Source: Paraburkholderia dinghuensis (GTDB lineage: Bacteria > Pseudomonadota > Gammaproteobacteria > Burkholderiales > Burkholderiaceae). Taken from it: 63,592 nt of DNA. Below, piece by piece: positions 26,795-36,171 of the stretch (position 1 is the first letter of the stretch; every line of letters starts with the position of its first letter). Below the pieces are notes generated by a model. The model was not told where the DNA came from. It was given only the letters and a program-made list of their open reading frames with translations, and made no database searches. The translations under genes and the position numbers were made by a program. The DNA lies in contig NZ_RQIS01000026.1 in NCBI RefSeq assembly GCF_003837865.1, positions 1-63,592 on the forward strand, given 5' to 3'.

Positions 26795-27736
26795 ATGGCT
26801 TCGCAAAAACTCAAGGCCGCGATCATCGGATCGGGCAACATCGGCACCGACCTCATGATCAAGATCATGCGGCACGGCAGGCATCTCGAGATGGGCGCGA
26901 TGGTCGGCATCGACCCGGCATCGGACGGCCTCGCGCGCGCCGCGCGCCTGGGCGTCGCGACCACGCACGAGGGCGTGCAGGGCCTCGTGAACCTGCCCAT
27001 CTTTAAAGACATCGACGTGGTGTTCGACGCCACCTCGGCCGGCGCGCACGTCAAGAACGACGCGTTCCTGCGCGAGCACAAGCCCGGCATCCGCGTGATC
27101 GACCTCACGCCGGCGGCGATCGGTCCGTACTGTGTGCCGGTCGTGAATCTCGACGCGCACATCGACGCGCCGAACGTGAACATGGTCACCTGCGGCGGCC
27201 AGGCGACGATCCCGATGGTGGCGGCCGTCTCGCGCGTGGCGAAGGTGCATTACGCAGAAATCGTCGCCTCGATCAGCAGCAAATCGGCGGGTCCGGGCAC
27301 GCGCGCGAACATCGACGAATTCACCGAAACGACGTCGAAGGCCATCGAAGTGGTGGGCGGCGCGGCGAAGGGCAAGGCGATCATCGTGCTCAATCCGGCC
27401 GAGCCGCCGGTGATGATGCGCGACACCGTGTACGTGCTGTCCGAACTGGCCGACCAGGCGCGGGTGGAAGCCTCGGTCGAAGAAATGGCGAAGGCCGTGA
27501 ACGCCTACGTGCCGGGCTACCGCCTCAAGCAGAAGGTGCAGTTCGACGTGATCCCCGAGAGCGCGCCGCTCAACATCCCGGGCCTCGGCAAATTCAGCGG
27601 CCTGAAGACTTCGGTGTTTCTCGAAGTCGAAGGCGCGGCGCACTATCTGCCGGCCTACGCGGGCAACCTCGACATCATGACCTCGGCGGCGCTCGCCACC
27701 GCGGAGCGCATCGCCAGTTCGGTCGTCGCCGCTTAA
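26795..27736 (+). CDS. mhpF: Acetaldehyde dehydrogenase (acylating)
   Basis: A 313-residue enzyme converting acetaldehyde, NAD+ and CoA to acetyl-CoA. It has an N-terminal Rossmann motif (IIGSGNIGTDL) and the catalytic cysteine in MVTCGGQATIPM near residue 131. It works as a complex with the aldolase encoded next, channelling acetaldehyde between them. GGGAA precedes the start. The gene order F-E matches other meta-cleavage operons. Confidence 0.95.
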   Translation: MASQKLKAAIIGSGNIGTDLMIKIMRHGRHLEMGAMVGIDPASDGLARAARLGVATTHEGVQGLVNLPIFKDIDVVFDATSAGAHVKNDAFLREHKPGIRVIDLTPAAIGPYCVPVVNLDAHIDAPNVNMVTCGGQATIPMVAAVSRVAKVHYAEIVASISSKSAGPGTRANIDEFTETTSKAIEVVGGAAKGKAIIVLNPAEPPVMMRDTVYVLSELADQARVEASVEEMAKAVNAYVPGYRLKQKVQFDVIPESAPLNIPGLGKFSGLKTSVFLEVEGAAHYLPAYAGNLDIMTSAALATAERIASSVVAA

Positions 27737-27748
27737 AGGACAACGCAC

Positions 27749-28774
27749 ATGAGCAAGAAACTCTATATCTCCGACGTGACGCTGCGCGACGGCAGCCACG
27801 CCATCCGCCACCAGTACTCGATCCAGAACGTGCAGGACATCGCCCGCGCGCTGGACCGCGCGAAGGTCGATTCGATCGAAGTGGCGCACGGCGACGGCCT
27901 GCAGGGCTCGAGCTTCAACTACGGTTTCGGCGCGCACAGCGACCTCGAATGGATCGAGGCGGTGGCCGACGTCGTCACGCACGCGCAGATCGCGACGCTG
28001 CTGCTGCCGGGCATCGGCACGATTCACGACCTGAAGGCCGCGTACGACGCGGGCGCGCGCGTGGTGCGCGTGGCCACGCACTGCACGGAAGCGGACATCT
28101 CGAAGCAGCACATCGAGTATGCGCGCGAACTTGGCATGGACACGGTGGGCTTCCTGATGATGAGCCACATGACCACGCCGGAGAATCTCGCCGTCGAGGC
28201 GAAGAAGATGGAACGCTACGGCGCGACCTGCATTTACGTGGTCGATTCGGGCGGCGCGCTGACGATGAACGATGTGCGCGACCGCTTCCGCGCGGTGAAG
28301 GCTGTTTTGAAGCCCGAAACGCAGACGGGCATGCACGCGCATCACAACCTGTCGCTGGGCGTGGCGAACTCGATGGTTGCGGTGGAAGAGGGCTGCGACC
28401 GTATCGACGCGTCGCTCGCGGGGATGGGCGCGGGGGCCGGTAATGCACCGCTCGAAGTGTTCATCGCGGCGGCCGAGCGTATGGGCTGGCATCACGGCAC
28501 GGATCTGTACACGCTGATGGACGCGGCCGACGACATCGTGCGTCCGCTGCAGGACCGGCCGGTGCGCGTGGACCGTGAGACGCTCGCGCTGGGCTATGCG
28601 GGGGTGTATTCGAGCTTCCTGCGCCATTCGGAGGTGGCTGCGAAGAAGTATGGCCTGAAGACCGTCGACATTCTGGTTGAACTGGGCAAGCGCCGCATGG
28701 TGGGTGGCCAGGAGGACATGATCGTTGACGTGGCGCTTGATTTGAAGAAGCGCGCTGAAGCCGGACAGCAGTAA
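27749..28774 (+). CDS. mhpE: 4-hydroxy-2-oxovalerate aldolase
   Basis: A 341-residue DRE-TIM aldolase (DVTLRDGSHAIRHQ near residue 10) that splits 4-hydroxy-2-oxovalerate into pyruvate and acetaldehyde. It retains the metal-binding GMHAHHNLSLG and the C-terminal DmpG communication region that contacts MhpF. It starts 12 bases after mhpF with AAAGGA upstream. Confidence 0.95.
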   Translation: MSKKLYISDVTLRDGSHAIRHQYSIQNVQDIARALDRAKVDSIEVAHGDGLQGSSFNYGFGAHSDLEWIEAVADVVTHAQIATLLLPGIGTIHDLKAAYDAGARVVRVATHCTEADISKQHIEYARELGMDTVGFLMMSHMTTPENLAVEAKKMERYGATCIYVVDSGGALTMNDVRDRFRAVKAVLKPETQTGMHAHHNLSLGVANSMVAVEEGCDRIDASLAGMGAGAGNAPLEVFIAAAERMGWHHGTDLYTLMDAADDIVRPLQDRPVRVDRETLALGYAGVYSSFLRHSEVAAKKYGLKTVDILVELGKRRMVGGQEDMIVDVALDLKKRAEAGQQ

Positions 28775-28871
28775 ACAGCGGCACCGCGCACGGTCTTCGC
28801 GACCTGAATGAGCGGGAGGAGCCGATGGTTCCTCCCTGGCGATTAACCAGGATTTAAAGAGGAAGGACATC

Positions 28872-29735
28872 ATGACTGCACAGGCAATCACGGAGGCGTC
28901 GACGAGCAAGTTCGCCCGCGTAAAGGTGGACGATCAGGACGTGCAGATTCACTACAACGACGCGGGTGCTGGCGCAGAAACGGTCGTGATGCTGCACGGT
29001 TCGGGTCCGGGTGCGAGCGGCTGGGCGAACTTCAACCGCAACGTCGAGCCGCTCGTCGCGGCCGGTTATCGCGTGATCCTCATGGATTGCCTCGGCTGGA
29101 GCAAGAGCGACCCGATCGTCTGCACCGGATCGCGCTCCGAACTCAACGGCCGCACGCTGAAGGGCCTGCTCGACGTGCTCGGCATCGAGCGCGTGCATAT
29201 CCTCGGCAATTCGATGGGTGGCCACAGCGCCGTGGCGTTCGCGCTCGCGAACCCGCAGCGCGTCGGCAAGCTCGTGCTGATGGGGGGCGGCACCGCCGGT
29301 CCGAGCAGTTTCGCGCCGATGCCGACCGAAGGCATCAAGCTGCTTCAGGGTCTCTATCGCGAGCCGACCATCGAGAACCTCAAGCGCATGATGAACGTGT
29401 TCGTCTACGATGCGAGCGCCCTCACCGACGCACTGATGCAGGCGCGGCTCGATAACATGCTCGCGCGTCGCGACCACCTGGAGAACTTCGTGAAGAGCCT
29501 CGCGGCGAATCCGAAGCAGTTCACCGACTACGGTCCGCGCCTGGGCGAAATCGCGGCGCCGACGCTCGTGATCTGGGGCCGCGACGATCGTTTCGTGCCG
29601 ATGGATACGGGTCTGCGACTGCTCGCGGGAATGCAGAACGCGCAGTTGCACGTGTTCAACCGTTGCGGCCACTGGGCGCAGTGGGAGCATGCGGACGCGT
29701 TTAACCGCATGGTGCTGGATTTTCTGCAACACTGA
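28872..29735 (+). CDS. mhpC: 2-hydroxy-6-oxonona-2,4-dienedioate hydrolase
   Basis: A 287-residue alpha/beta hydrolase with oxyanion region HGSGPGASGW, nucleophile elbow GNSMGGHS (Ser near residue 114), and a C-terminal Asp and His (IWGRDDRF; CGHWAQWE). It cleaves the ring-fission product to 2-hydroxypentadienoate and succinate (fumarate from cinnamate). It is the last gene here, whereas in E. coli it follows mhpB; the 97-base gap after mhpE is the largest in the operon. Confidence 0.93.
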   Translation: MTAQAITEASTSKFARVKVDDQDVQIHYNDAGAGAETVVMLHGSGPGASGWANFNRNVEPLVAAGYRVILMDCLGWSKSDPIVCTGSRSELNGRTLKGLLDVLGIERVHILGNSMGGHSAVAFALANPQRVGKLVLMGGGTAGPSSFAPMPTEGIKLLQGLYREPTIENLKRMMNVFVYDASALTDALMQARLDNMLARRDHLENFVKSLAANPKQFTDYGPRLGEIAAPTLVIWGRDDRFVPMDTGLRLLAGMQNAQLHVFNRCGHWAQWEHADAFNRMVLDFLQH

Positions 29736-29786
29736 TTGGGTCGCTTCTCGCGATGGTGATTCGTAACGTCGCGAGTGCTGGACCGG

Positions 29787-29820
29787 AAAAGGCGGCGTGC
29801 GTGACAGCACGCCGCCTTTT
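29787..29820 (+). terminator. Terminator of the mhp operon
   Basis: A 14-base perfect stem (AAAAGGCGGCGTGC and complement) with a 6-base loop ending in a run of six T. It lies 51 bases after mhpC. Confidence 0.93.
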
Positions 29821-29947
29821 TTCGTTCTTCGACACGACTTTCAATCTGGCGATACGGAGTGTGTCGAGTTCGTTCTTGAGTTCCCTTGACGACCGACCAT
29901 ACTAGTACCCATACGCAGAGTCGCAGAGCCTATTCCGGAGGACTGCC

Positions 29948-30112
29948 ATGCCGACGTACCAATACCGCTGCGAGAAGTGCGGCAAGACGTTCGAGAGCGT
30001 CGAACATCTCGCTGAACATGAAGCTGCTCATCCGCACTGTCCTGACTGCGGTAGCGAAAAGATTCAGCACGTGCCTACAACATTCATTCCGAAGACTTCA
30101 AGGAAGAGTTGA
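29948..30112 (+). CDS. FmdB-type zinc-ribbon protein
   Basis: A 54-residue protein starting MPTYQYRCEKCGKTFE, with a second CPDCGS knuckle: two CxxC pairs as in the FmdB/CxxC_CxxC_SSSS family of small putative regulatory zinc ribbons. GGAGG lies seven bases upstream of ATG 29948, so expression is credible. Function is unknown. It stands alone after the mhp terminator. Confidence 0.82.
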   Translation: MPTYQYRCEKCGKTFESVEHLAEHEAAHPHCPDCGSEKIQHVPTTFIPKTSRKS

Positions 30113-30238
30113 GGGCGGGTCTGCTTTTCTGTTCACGCGTCGAGCCGTTGTACGTCAACCTTATCGAAGACGGCGGGTGTATTCGTTCGCGCCGCTTGCT
30201 GATTTCGAGCCCGTATTTCACGCAATCGCCCAAAAACG

Positions 30239-30691
30239 TCACTTTTTCGCGAGCGCGTTGATGCTGTCGATCCGTTTGTCGAAGGTCTCCTTGTTGCGAT
30301 TGCGGAGATCGTCGAGGTCGGACACCACCTTGTTAAACCGCACGGTCGCCCTGTCGTCCTTGATTTCGTCGATTTTCTTTTTCATATCGACAAAATCACT
30401 GATGCGTTTGTCCTTCTTTTCTTCCTCGGTAAGCTTGCTGATCAGGACTTCGAGCGCGTCGGAAATGCGCCCCAACTGGCGGCCATAGCTGTCGCTGTTG
30501 ACGACGGCCTGTTCGGTGGCCGGATCGCCTGAGTTTTCGTTGTTGACGACGACACCTGCGAAGGTCCACGGCAAGATGGGCTCGTTGAGCGATTGCGGCG
30601 CGGCGATGAGGGGAAAGAACGAGCGCATCATCAAAGCCCAGTAATTTATGGCCGGTGCGAACAACGCGTTATTGTCAGTGGGTGAAGACAT
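30239..30691 (-). CDS. Conserved hypothetical protein, coiled-coil rich
   Basis: A 150-residue soluble protein, not recognised. The N-terminal half is neutral and aromatic (residues 1-70). The C-terminal half is highly charged and helical (EEEKKDKRISDFVDMKKKID), likely a coiled coil. AGGAG precedes ATG 30691. It ends the same strand run as the phosphoesterase gene upstream and starts only 31 bases after it on the chromosome, so they may be linked. Confidence 0.65.
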   Translation of the reverse strand: MSSPTDNNALFAPAINYWALMMRSFFPLIAAPQSLNEPILPWTFAGVVVNNENSGDPATEQAVVNSDSYGRQLGRISDALEVLISKLTEEEKKDKRISDFVDMKKKIDEIKDDRATVRFNKVVSDLDDLRNRNKETFDKRIDSINALAKK

Positions 30692-30721
30692 CGCATTCTC
30701 CTGGGAGTCCAGATGATAATT

Positions 30722-32173
30722 TCAGTGTCCTCGATAGAGCGTCGATGAAGGCGACGGAGCGGGCGGTGGCTCCGGAGCGGCAGAGCGCGCGAGGATCTTC
30801 TGCATGACATCGCGCACGATGTCACCTGCGGCGCCAGCCGTTGTCGGCGCGTCGTCCGGTTGACTGGCTGGTGCGGTTTTCGACTGGATGATGTCCTGCA
30901 TGTGCTGGGCCGCGGTCGCGTCTTCGCCCAGCGGCGCGAGGTGTTTCGCGACCAGCGCGAGCAGGCTCTGCAAGTGCGTCACGTCGCGGCCGCTCGCGGC
31001 CTGTAGTGCGGCGGGGTCGATTGTGGGCTCTGACACTGCGATCGACGCAGGGCTCCGTTCCGGGTCGACCGGTGCATTCAGCGCCGCGGACAGGTCGGGC
31101 GCGGCGGCCTCGCGTGCGCTCAGCGGTCCGGCGATGCCAAAACAGTTGCGAATGGTCTTGATGATCGACGTGTGGTCATAAGGCACGGGTCCCGCCGCGC
31201 GCAGCACAGACCCCGCGGCGGTGTACGGCGAGACGATGATCGCGGGGACGCGCACGCCGAAGCGGTCGAACGTGAAGCGCTGGGTCGGCCGCGGCGGCTC
31301 GGGCTGCGTCGCGGCGGGCGGCGCAACGTGATCGAAGCAGCCGCCGTGCTCGTCGAACGTCACGATCATGAGCGTGCTGCCCCAGTTGGGCGACGCACGC
31401 ACGGCGTTATACACGCGCGCGACGAGCGCATCCGCGAACGGCACGTGGTGCGGCGGATGCATATCGTTGGGCAGATTCTGCGCGTCAGGGTAATACCGCG
31501 GCTCAATGAAAGCGTAGGCGGGTAGTTGACCCGCCGCGGCGTCGCTGATGAATTCGTCGATCAGCCGGAAGTTTCCAAAGTACGGCCACAGGCGCGACAG
31601 CAGTGCGGCCTGCGGGAAATCGTGGAAATAGATCTTCCACGGCACGACGCCTTGCAGCTCGTTGAAGATGGTCTGCATCGGAAACGGAAAGCCATCGAGC
31701 GTATTGTTTTCGTAGCCGTTAGCCGTACCCGCATGCAGGAAGAACCGGTTGGGCCAGGTCTGGCACGGCGCCGAGGCGAACCAGCGGTCCGAGACGGCGA
31801 AACTGTTTGCCAGTTGGGTCAGCGCCGGAAGCTCGGCGGGTGTGAAGCCGTGCATGATGTCGGCGCCATTGCCGCCCTTGTTCCGGTAGTTGGAGACGAA
31901 GCCGCTCATCGGCGGTACGCCCGTCACAGGTCCGTTGAAGAGTTGCGCGTTGATGTCGTCGAACGATTCGCCGGGGTCGGGATCGGGCATCGTCGAACCG
32001 TCGGCGTCAGGCGGCGTGGTCCATGGCGCGATGCCGTCGTTGCCCGCGCAGTCTGCGCCGTCGAGCCCGTCGAAAGTGGGGCCCGCCGGACGCAAATGGC
32101 CGAGGACGTTATCGAACGAACGATTCTCCAGCATCAGCACGACGATGTGCTGTATGGCGGACCAGTCAGTCAT
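30722..32173 (-). CDS. Phospholipase C/acid phosphatase-like phosphoesterase
   Basis: A 483-residue member of the PF04185 phosphoesterase family. The metal-binding and catalytic region LMLENRSFDNVLGHL is at residues 10-24, with MSGFV...DIMHGFT, FDEHGGCFDHVAPP and PYDHTSIIKTI further on. Family members cleave phospholipid head groups or phosphomonoesters. No signal peptide is seen at the chosen start, ATG 32173, which has GGGAG upstream, so export is uncertain. The C-terminal 80 residues are Ala/Pro-rich and probably disordered. Confidence 0.82.
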   Translation of the reverse strand: MTDWSAIQHIVVLMLENRSFDNVLGHLRPAGPTFDGLDGADCAGNDGIAPWTTPPDADGSTMPDPDPGESFDDINAQLFNGPVTGVPPMSGFVSNYRNKGGNGADIMHGFTPAELPALTQLANSFAVSDRWFASAPCQTWPNRFFLHAGTANGYENNTLDGFPFPMQTIFNELQGVVPWKIYFHDFPQAALLSRLWPYFGNFRLIDEFISDAAAGQLPAYAFIEPRYYPDAQNLPNDMHPPHHVPFADALVARVYNAVRASPNWGSTLMIVTFDEHGGCFDHVAPPAATQPEPPRPTQRFTFDRFGVRVPAIIVSPYTAAGSVLRAAGPVPYDHTSIIKTIRNCFGIAGPLSAREAAAPDLSAALNAPVDPERSPASIAVSEPTIDPAALQAASGRDVTHLQSLLALVAKHLAPLGEDATAAQHMQDIIQSKTAPASQPDDAPTTAGAAGDIVRDVMQKILARSAAPEPPPAPSPSSTLYRGH

Positions 32174-32507
32174 CTCATCTCCCGCAGGTTGCACGAGTCT
32201 TGCGATGCTGCGGCCCCGCCCATCGGTTCTTGCCGGCGAAGCAGCTTCACGGATTATCCACGCGAAGCGCAATGGGCGGCGTGAAGGCGCGCGGACGAGT
32301 CGGTTGCGAAGTCAGTGAGTCAAGGTCATTGCGTTCTTTACGACGATGACGACGAACGCGATCGCGATCAGCGAACGCTGACGCAGCGATCATTGGATCC
32401 CGAACGACGATTGCGCTTAGAGGGCAGGCGTTAGCCGCCCGCGCGCGACGGGCGGACCGATGAAGCGAAGCGACGAAATCACGGGCAACGCACCGCGTTC
32501 CGAACCG

Positions 32508-33908
32508 TCAAACGATTCCGGTCGTATAAAACACGATGATCACGAAGAACACCGCAAGCGTCTTGATGATCGTGACCGCGAAGATGTCGCGATACGATTC
32601 GCGGTGCGTGAGGCCCGTTACCGCGAGCAGCGTGATGACCGCGCCGTTGTGCGGAAGCGTGTCCATGCCGCCGCTCGCCATCGCGACCACACGGTGCAGC
32701 ACTTCCATCGGAATGTTCGCGTACTGCGCGCTCTTGATGAACAGATCGGACATGGCCGCGAGCGCGATGCTCATGCCGCCCGATGCCGACCCGGTGATAC
32801 CCGCGAGCGCGCTAACGGAAACCGCCGCATTGACGAGCGGGTTCGGAATGCTCTTGAGCGCGTCGCTCACGACGATGAAGCCCGGCAGCGCGGCAATCAC
32901 GCCGCCGAAGCCGTATTCGGACGCGGTGTTCATCGAAGCGAGCAGCGCGCCCGCCACCGCGGCTTTCGTGCCGTTGGCGAAGCGCGAACTGACGCGGTGG
33001 AACGCCGTGACGATCACGAGCACGATGCCGAGCACGAGCGCGCCTTCGACGGCCCAGATTCCCACGACCTGCTTGATGGTGGTCGTGACGGGCGCGTGAA
33101 TGCCGGGTAGCACGTCGGGCGTTACAGTGAAGCTCTCGCCGTACCAGATCGGAATCCAGCGCGTGAGCAGAAAGTTCGCCACGCCCACGAGCACGAGCGG
33201 AGCGATGGCGAGAAGCGGATTCGGCAGATTCGCCGTTTCGACGCGCTCGGGCTCATTCAGGAGCGACGTGCCGTAGCCCTCGCCCGCCGCCATTGCACCG
33301 CGGCGGCGCCATTCGAGGTACGTGAGGCCCACGATGACGATGAAGAGCGAGCCGATGATGCCGAGCACGGGCGCGGCCCACGTGGTCGTCTTGAAGAACG
33401 TCGTCGGGATGATGTTCTGGATCTGCGGCGTGCCGGGCAGCGAGTCCATCGTGAACGAGAATGCGCCGAGCGCGATTGCGCCGGGCATCAGCCGTTTCGG
33501 AATGTTGCTCTGGCGATAGAGCTCGGCGGCGAATGGATACACCGCGAACACCACGACGAACAGCGACACGCCACCGTAGGTCAGCAGCGCGCACACCGCG
33601 ACGATCACGGCGTTGGCGCGCGAGCGGCCGATGTAGCGGATCGCGGCAATAACAATCGATTCGGAGAAGCCCGAGAGTTCGATGACCTTGCCGAAAACGG
33701 CGCCGAGCAGGAACACGGGGAAGTACAGCCTCACGAAGCCGACCATCTTTTCCATGAAGATGCCGGAGAACACCGGCGCGACGGCGGTTGGCTCGGTAAG
33801 CAGCACGGCGCCGAGCGCGGCGATGGGCGCAAACAGGATCACGCTGTAGCCGCGATAGGCGGCGAGCATGAGAAACACGAGCGCAGCGATAACGATAACG
33901 AACGACAT
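32508..33908 (-). CDS. GntP family permease
   Basis: A 466-residue transporter with 11-12 hydrophobic segments of the GntP (gluconate:H+ symporter) family. It shows the conserved FGKVIELSGFSESI, MDSLPGTPQIQN, ALAGITGSASGGMSIAL and MASGGMDTLPHNGAVI. Members carry gluconate, or 3-hydroxybutyrate in Ralstonia/Burkholderia relatives. ATG 33908 follows GGGAGG, which outweighs the upstream in-frame ATG 33941. No sugar-acid or ketone-body genes adjoin it, so the substrate is open. Confidence 0.88.
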   Translation of the reverse strand: MSFVIVIAALVFLMLAAYRGYSVILFAPIAALGAVLLTEPTAVAPVFSGIFMEKMVGFVRLYFPVFLLGAVFGKVIELSGFSESIVIAAIRYIGRSRANAVIVAVCALLTYGGVSLFVVVFAVYPFAAELYRQSNIPKRLMPGAIALGAFSFTMDSLPGTPQIQNIIPTTFFKTTTWAAPVLGIIGSLFIVIVGLTYLEWRRRGAMAAGEGYGTSLLNEPERVETANLPNPLLAIAPLVLVGVANFLLTRWIPIWYGESFTVTPDVLPGIHAPVTTTIKQVVGIWAVEGALVLGIVLVIVTAFHRVSSRFANGTKAAVAGALLASMNTASEYGFGGVIAALPGFIVVSDALKSIPNPLVNAAVSVSALAGITGSASGGMSIALAAMSDLFIKSAQYANIPMEVLHRVVAMASGGMDTLPHNGAVITLLAVTGLTHRESYRDIFAVTIIKTLAVFFVIIVFYTTGIV

Positions 33909-34062
33909 TAAGCCTCCCGCGATAGTTATAGTTCGATGCATCGTGGTGTATTGCGCCGATTCTACCGAAACGTATCACCGTTGCAGCGCCGGCTGTACCG
34001 TCCTATCTTTGCCGCAGGCGGGCCGCATGTACGCGCAGGCGGCGACGCTCGGGAGGGCGGCG

Positions 34063-34620
34063 ATGATCGGCTTCGAACCGGATCGGATCCTTTGGCGGAC
34101 GATTGTGCGATGTGGCGCATGGGCGGTGCTCGCGGGCTGTCTTGCGACAAGCGCTTCCGCGTACGCGCAGACGGCCTCAGACGCGCAGGCGCCGCGCAAG
34201 AACTGGTACAACGATCCGTTTTTCGCGCTCTCGAGCGCGGTGAGTGCGTGCCCGATGCCACTCGGGCCGCTGATGACGCAGGCGGAAGCCGAAGACGATG
34301 CCCACTACCGCGTGGAGCGCGGCACCACGTGCTGGCTCGCGCACAAGTGCTCGAAGCCGAATTCGTACCTGTATGACGCGGACATTGCCACCGCGATCCG
34401 TGAGCGGTTCAAGGGCGACGCGTCGCTCGCGAACACGAGTCTCTGGATCACCGTGCAGCGCCGTTTTGTCTACGCGGAAGGATGCGCGAGCACATCCTTC
34501 GACCAGGCCGCGTTGCAGCGCCGCCTCGAAGCCATCCCCGATGTCGAGCAGGTTTTCGTGCGCGTGACGGCCGATCCGCGCGGCGCGCTGCCTTACAAAA
34601 CGCTGGCTCCGTCAAACTGA
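34063..34620 (+). CDS. Exported BON-domain-like protein
   Basis: A 185-residue protein with a signal peptide (hydrophobic stretch about residues 17-35, cut after AYAQ) and a C-terminal BON-like region (AIRERFKGDASLANTSLWIT to VEQVFVRVTADP). BON proteins bind membranes or lipids in the periplasm. Three cysteines (CPMP, CWLAHKC) may form a disulfide. ATG 34063 has GGGAGG upstream; ATG 34027 is an alternative. Domain assignment is moderate. Confidence 0.7.
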   Translation: MIGFEPDRILWRTIVRCGAWAVLAGCLATSASAYAQTASDAQAPRKNWYNDPFFALSSAVSACPMPLGPLMTQAEAEDDAHYRVERGTTCWLAHKCSKPNSYLYDADIATAIRERFKGDASLANTSLWITVQRRFVYAEGCASTSFDQAALQRRLEAIPDVEQVFVRVTADPRGALPYKTLAPSN

Positions 34621-34710
34621 GCGCTCGCGTTGCCGGGTACAAGCCGCGCAGGCGGCCGCTAGCATGGCACAATCGCAGGTCGAAGAACTAGAAAACCCAT
34701 CGGGTCCGCC

Positions 34711-34992
34711 ATGACACGTCCAGATTCGTCGCCGTCGTTCCGTTTTCTCAGGCTGCCGGTCGCAATGAGCGCCTGCATGGTGTTCGCCGCTTTGTCCGCG
34801 TGCAGCAGCAGCACGCCGCCGCTGTTTCTTTCCGACGGCCGCCCGACGATCCAGGTGCAATGTCCGGCTGAGGGCGACCGCGACTCCTGTGCACAGCAGG
34901 CGCGCGCGCGTTGCGGCGGCACTTACGACACGGTTGGCACGTCCATCGAGGGCGCCAACTTCAACCTCGTCTTCGCCTGCCGCGCCAAATAA
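34711..34992 (+). CDS. Small predicted lipoprotein
   Basis: A 93-residue protein with a lipobox LSAC at Cys31, then a mature part of about 62 residues with four cysteines (QCPAEGDRDSC, ARCGG, FACRAK) that could form two disulfides. It was not recognised beyond this. The start is ATG 34711, which lacks a strong Shine-Dalgarno. Confidence 0.65.
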   Translation: MTRPDSSPSFRFLRLPVAMSACMVFAALSACSSSTPPLFLSDGRPTIQVQCPAEGDRDSCAQQARARCGGTYDTVGTSIEGANFNLVFACRAK

Positions 34993-35546
34993 GGCGCTGG
35001 ACTTCGGCGGCCGGCCAGCGTCCATGTGGCGTGCCGGTCGAAGGCGAACGGATGAATCGACGCCGTATCAGTCAACCTCAGTCATTCAGCGTAAAAACCT
35101 TCCCGAGCCCGAAGAAATCGATTGTTTCGTAAATGGCGCGCAACACGTTGCCATATTCCAGTTCGCCCGATTCCGCTATGTTCTTGTGGCTGAAATCCGA
35201 CGCCTTCTGCCGTCCAGAAAATGCATTGAGCATGCTGCTCCACAATTGAGTAATATTCGGGCGTTATAACCGCGGTTTATCCCGTTGAAGTCTGAAGTGA
35301 ACGCACCATCCGTTTTTTCTGGATCGGTCGAGGCTTTCGTGCGGTAGCCAACGGATAGCCGGGCGTACGAAATTTATTGTTCAGAGGTGCCTGGGGCCTA
35401 TATATTGCAGTTTGCGTGGCAATATCCGGCGCGAGTCCGGATAAAAACAATCAAGAACGCTATTTGAGTATTTGCGGAAAATTAGAAATTACGTAGACGC
35501 GCCGGCCCGCGTGTCATTAAATCGCTTGCCATTACCGGGGACGACA
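34993..35546. other. AT-richer intergenic region
   Basis: About 550 bases with visibly lower GC than the surroundings from roughly 35060 on. A 51-codon minus-strand frame with normal composition (35078-35233) is listed separately. The stretch 35250-35546 holds no protein-like frame; it should include the promoter of the 71-residue gene at 35547. Confidence 0.4.
35078..35233 (-). CDS. Possible 51-residue protein or gene fragment
   Basis: ATG 35233 follows GGAG closely and encodes MLNAFSGRQKASDFS... ending FFGLGKVFTLND. The composition is balanced, with aromatic and aliphatic residues, unlike the Arg/Pro-rich shadow frames of this high-GC DNA. No family was recognised. The surrounding low GC suggests acquired or decayed DNA, so it may be the tail of a lost gene. 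Confidence 0.3.
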   Translation of the reverse strand: MLNAFSGRQKASDFSHKNIAESGELEYGNVLRAIYETIDFFGLGKVFTLND

Positions 35547-35762
35547 GTGAATCACCATCAACTCGAAAAAGATATCGAGCATCTGGAACATGTCATTGCA
35601 CGGCTTTCCGGTCAGGATCGCATTCCGCTTTCATATTGGCGAGAGCGGGTCGAATCGGTGATGAGCGCGGATCTCGTGCCGTCGCAAGTGCAACGTGTGA
35701 AGCGGCTCAAAGAGGCGCTGTGCGAGCTTGAGCAACGCGTGGATGAAAGCCGGCGGCGCTAG
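35547..35762 (+). CDS. Small helical hypothetical protein
   Basis: A 71-residue, charged, helical protein (VNHHQLEKDIEHLEHVIARL... CELEQRVDESRRR) with heptad-like spacing suggesting a coiled coil. GTG 35547 has GGGGA at five bases, and the upstream extension to 35472 is not helical, so the short form was chosen. Not assigned to a named family. It lies 118 bases before the H-NS gene on the same strand. Confidence 0.6.
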   Translation: MNHHQLEKDIEHLEHVIARLSGQDRIPLSYWRERVESVMSADLVPSQVQRVKRLKEALCELEQRVDESRRR

Positions 35763-35880
35763 GCGGTGCGAAAAGCGAAATGGATTGCCCATGCGTGACG
35801 AAAAAGAGGCGCAATCCGGCGCACTTTCGCTTCAGAACGGTCACAATGTCGTCGTGTGACCGAACCGGAGAACACCTTCC

Positions 35881-36171
35881 ATGCCGAGCTACAAGCAATT
35901 GACCGCCCAACTTGAGAAGCTTCACAAGGAAGTTGCCGCAGCCCGTGAAAAAGAAATCGAGCAGGCAATCGCGGATATCAAGCAAAAAATTGCCGAGTAC
36001 GACATCACACCGGAAGAACTCGGCTTCACGAGTCGCGTAGCCGCGAAGCGCAAGAAGCCGCAGCCGGCCCGCTATATGGATCCAAAAACCGGCCAGACGT
36101 GGAGTGGCCGCGGCCGTGCGCCGGGCTGGCTCGCCGGCAAGAACCGCGACCGCTTCCTCATCAAGGAGTGA
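35881..36171 (+). CDS. H-NS family nucleoid-associated protein
   Basis: A 96-residue H-NS-type protein with an N-terminal coiled coil for dimerisation (residues 1-48) and a C-terminal DNA-binding domain with YMDPKTGQTWSGRGRAPGWL. The GRGRAP core is the minor-groove AT-hook-like loop that silences AT-rich DNA. It is one of several paralogues expected in Burkholderiaceae. ATG 35881 is the start. Confidence 0.93.
   Translation: MPSYKQLTAQLEKLHKEVAAAREKEIEQAIADIKQKIAEYDITPEELGFTSRVAAKRKKPQPARYMDPKTGQTWSGRGRAPGWLAGKNRDRFLIKE

Noticed and set aside
26771..28909. 712-codon minus-strand frame opposite mhpF and mhpE
   Set aside because: It spans two well-supported enzymes and reads as Arg/His repeats, so it is a codon-bias artefact.
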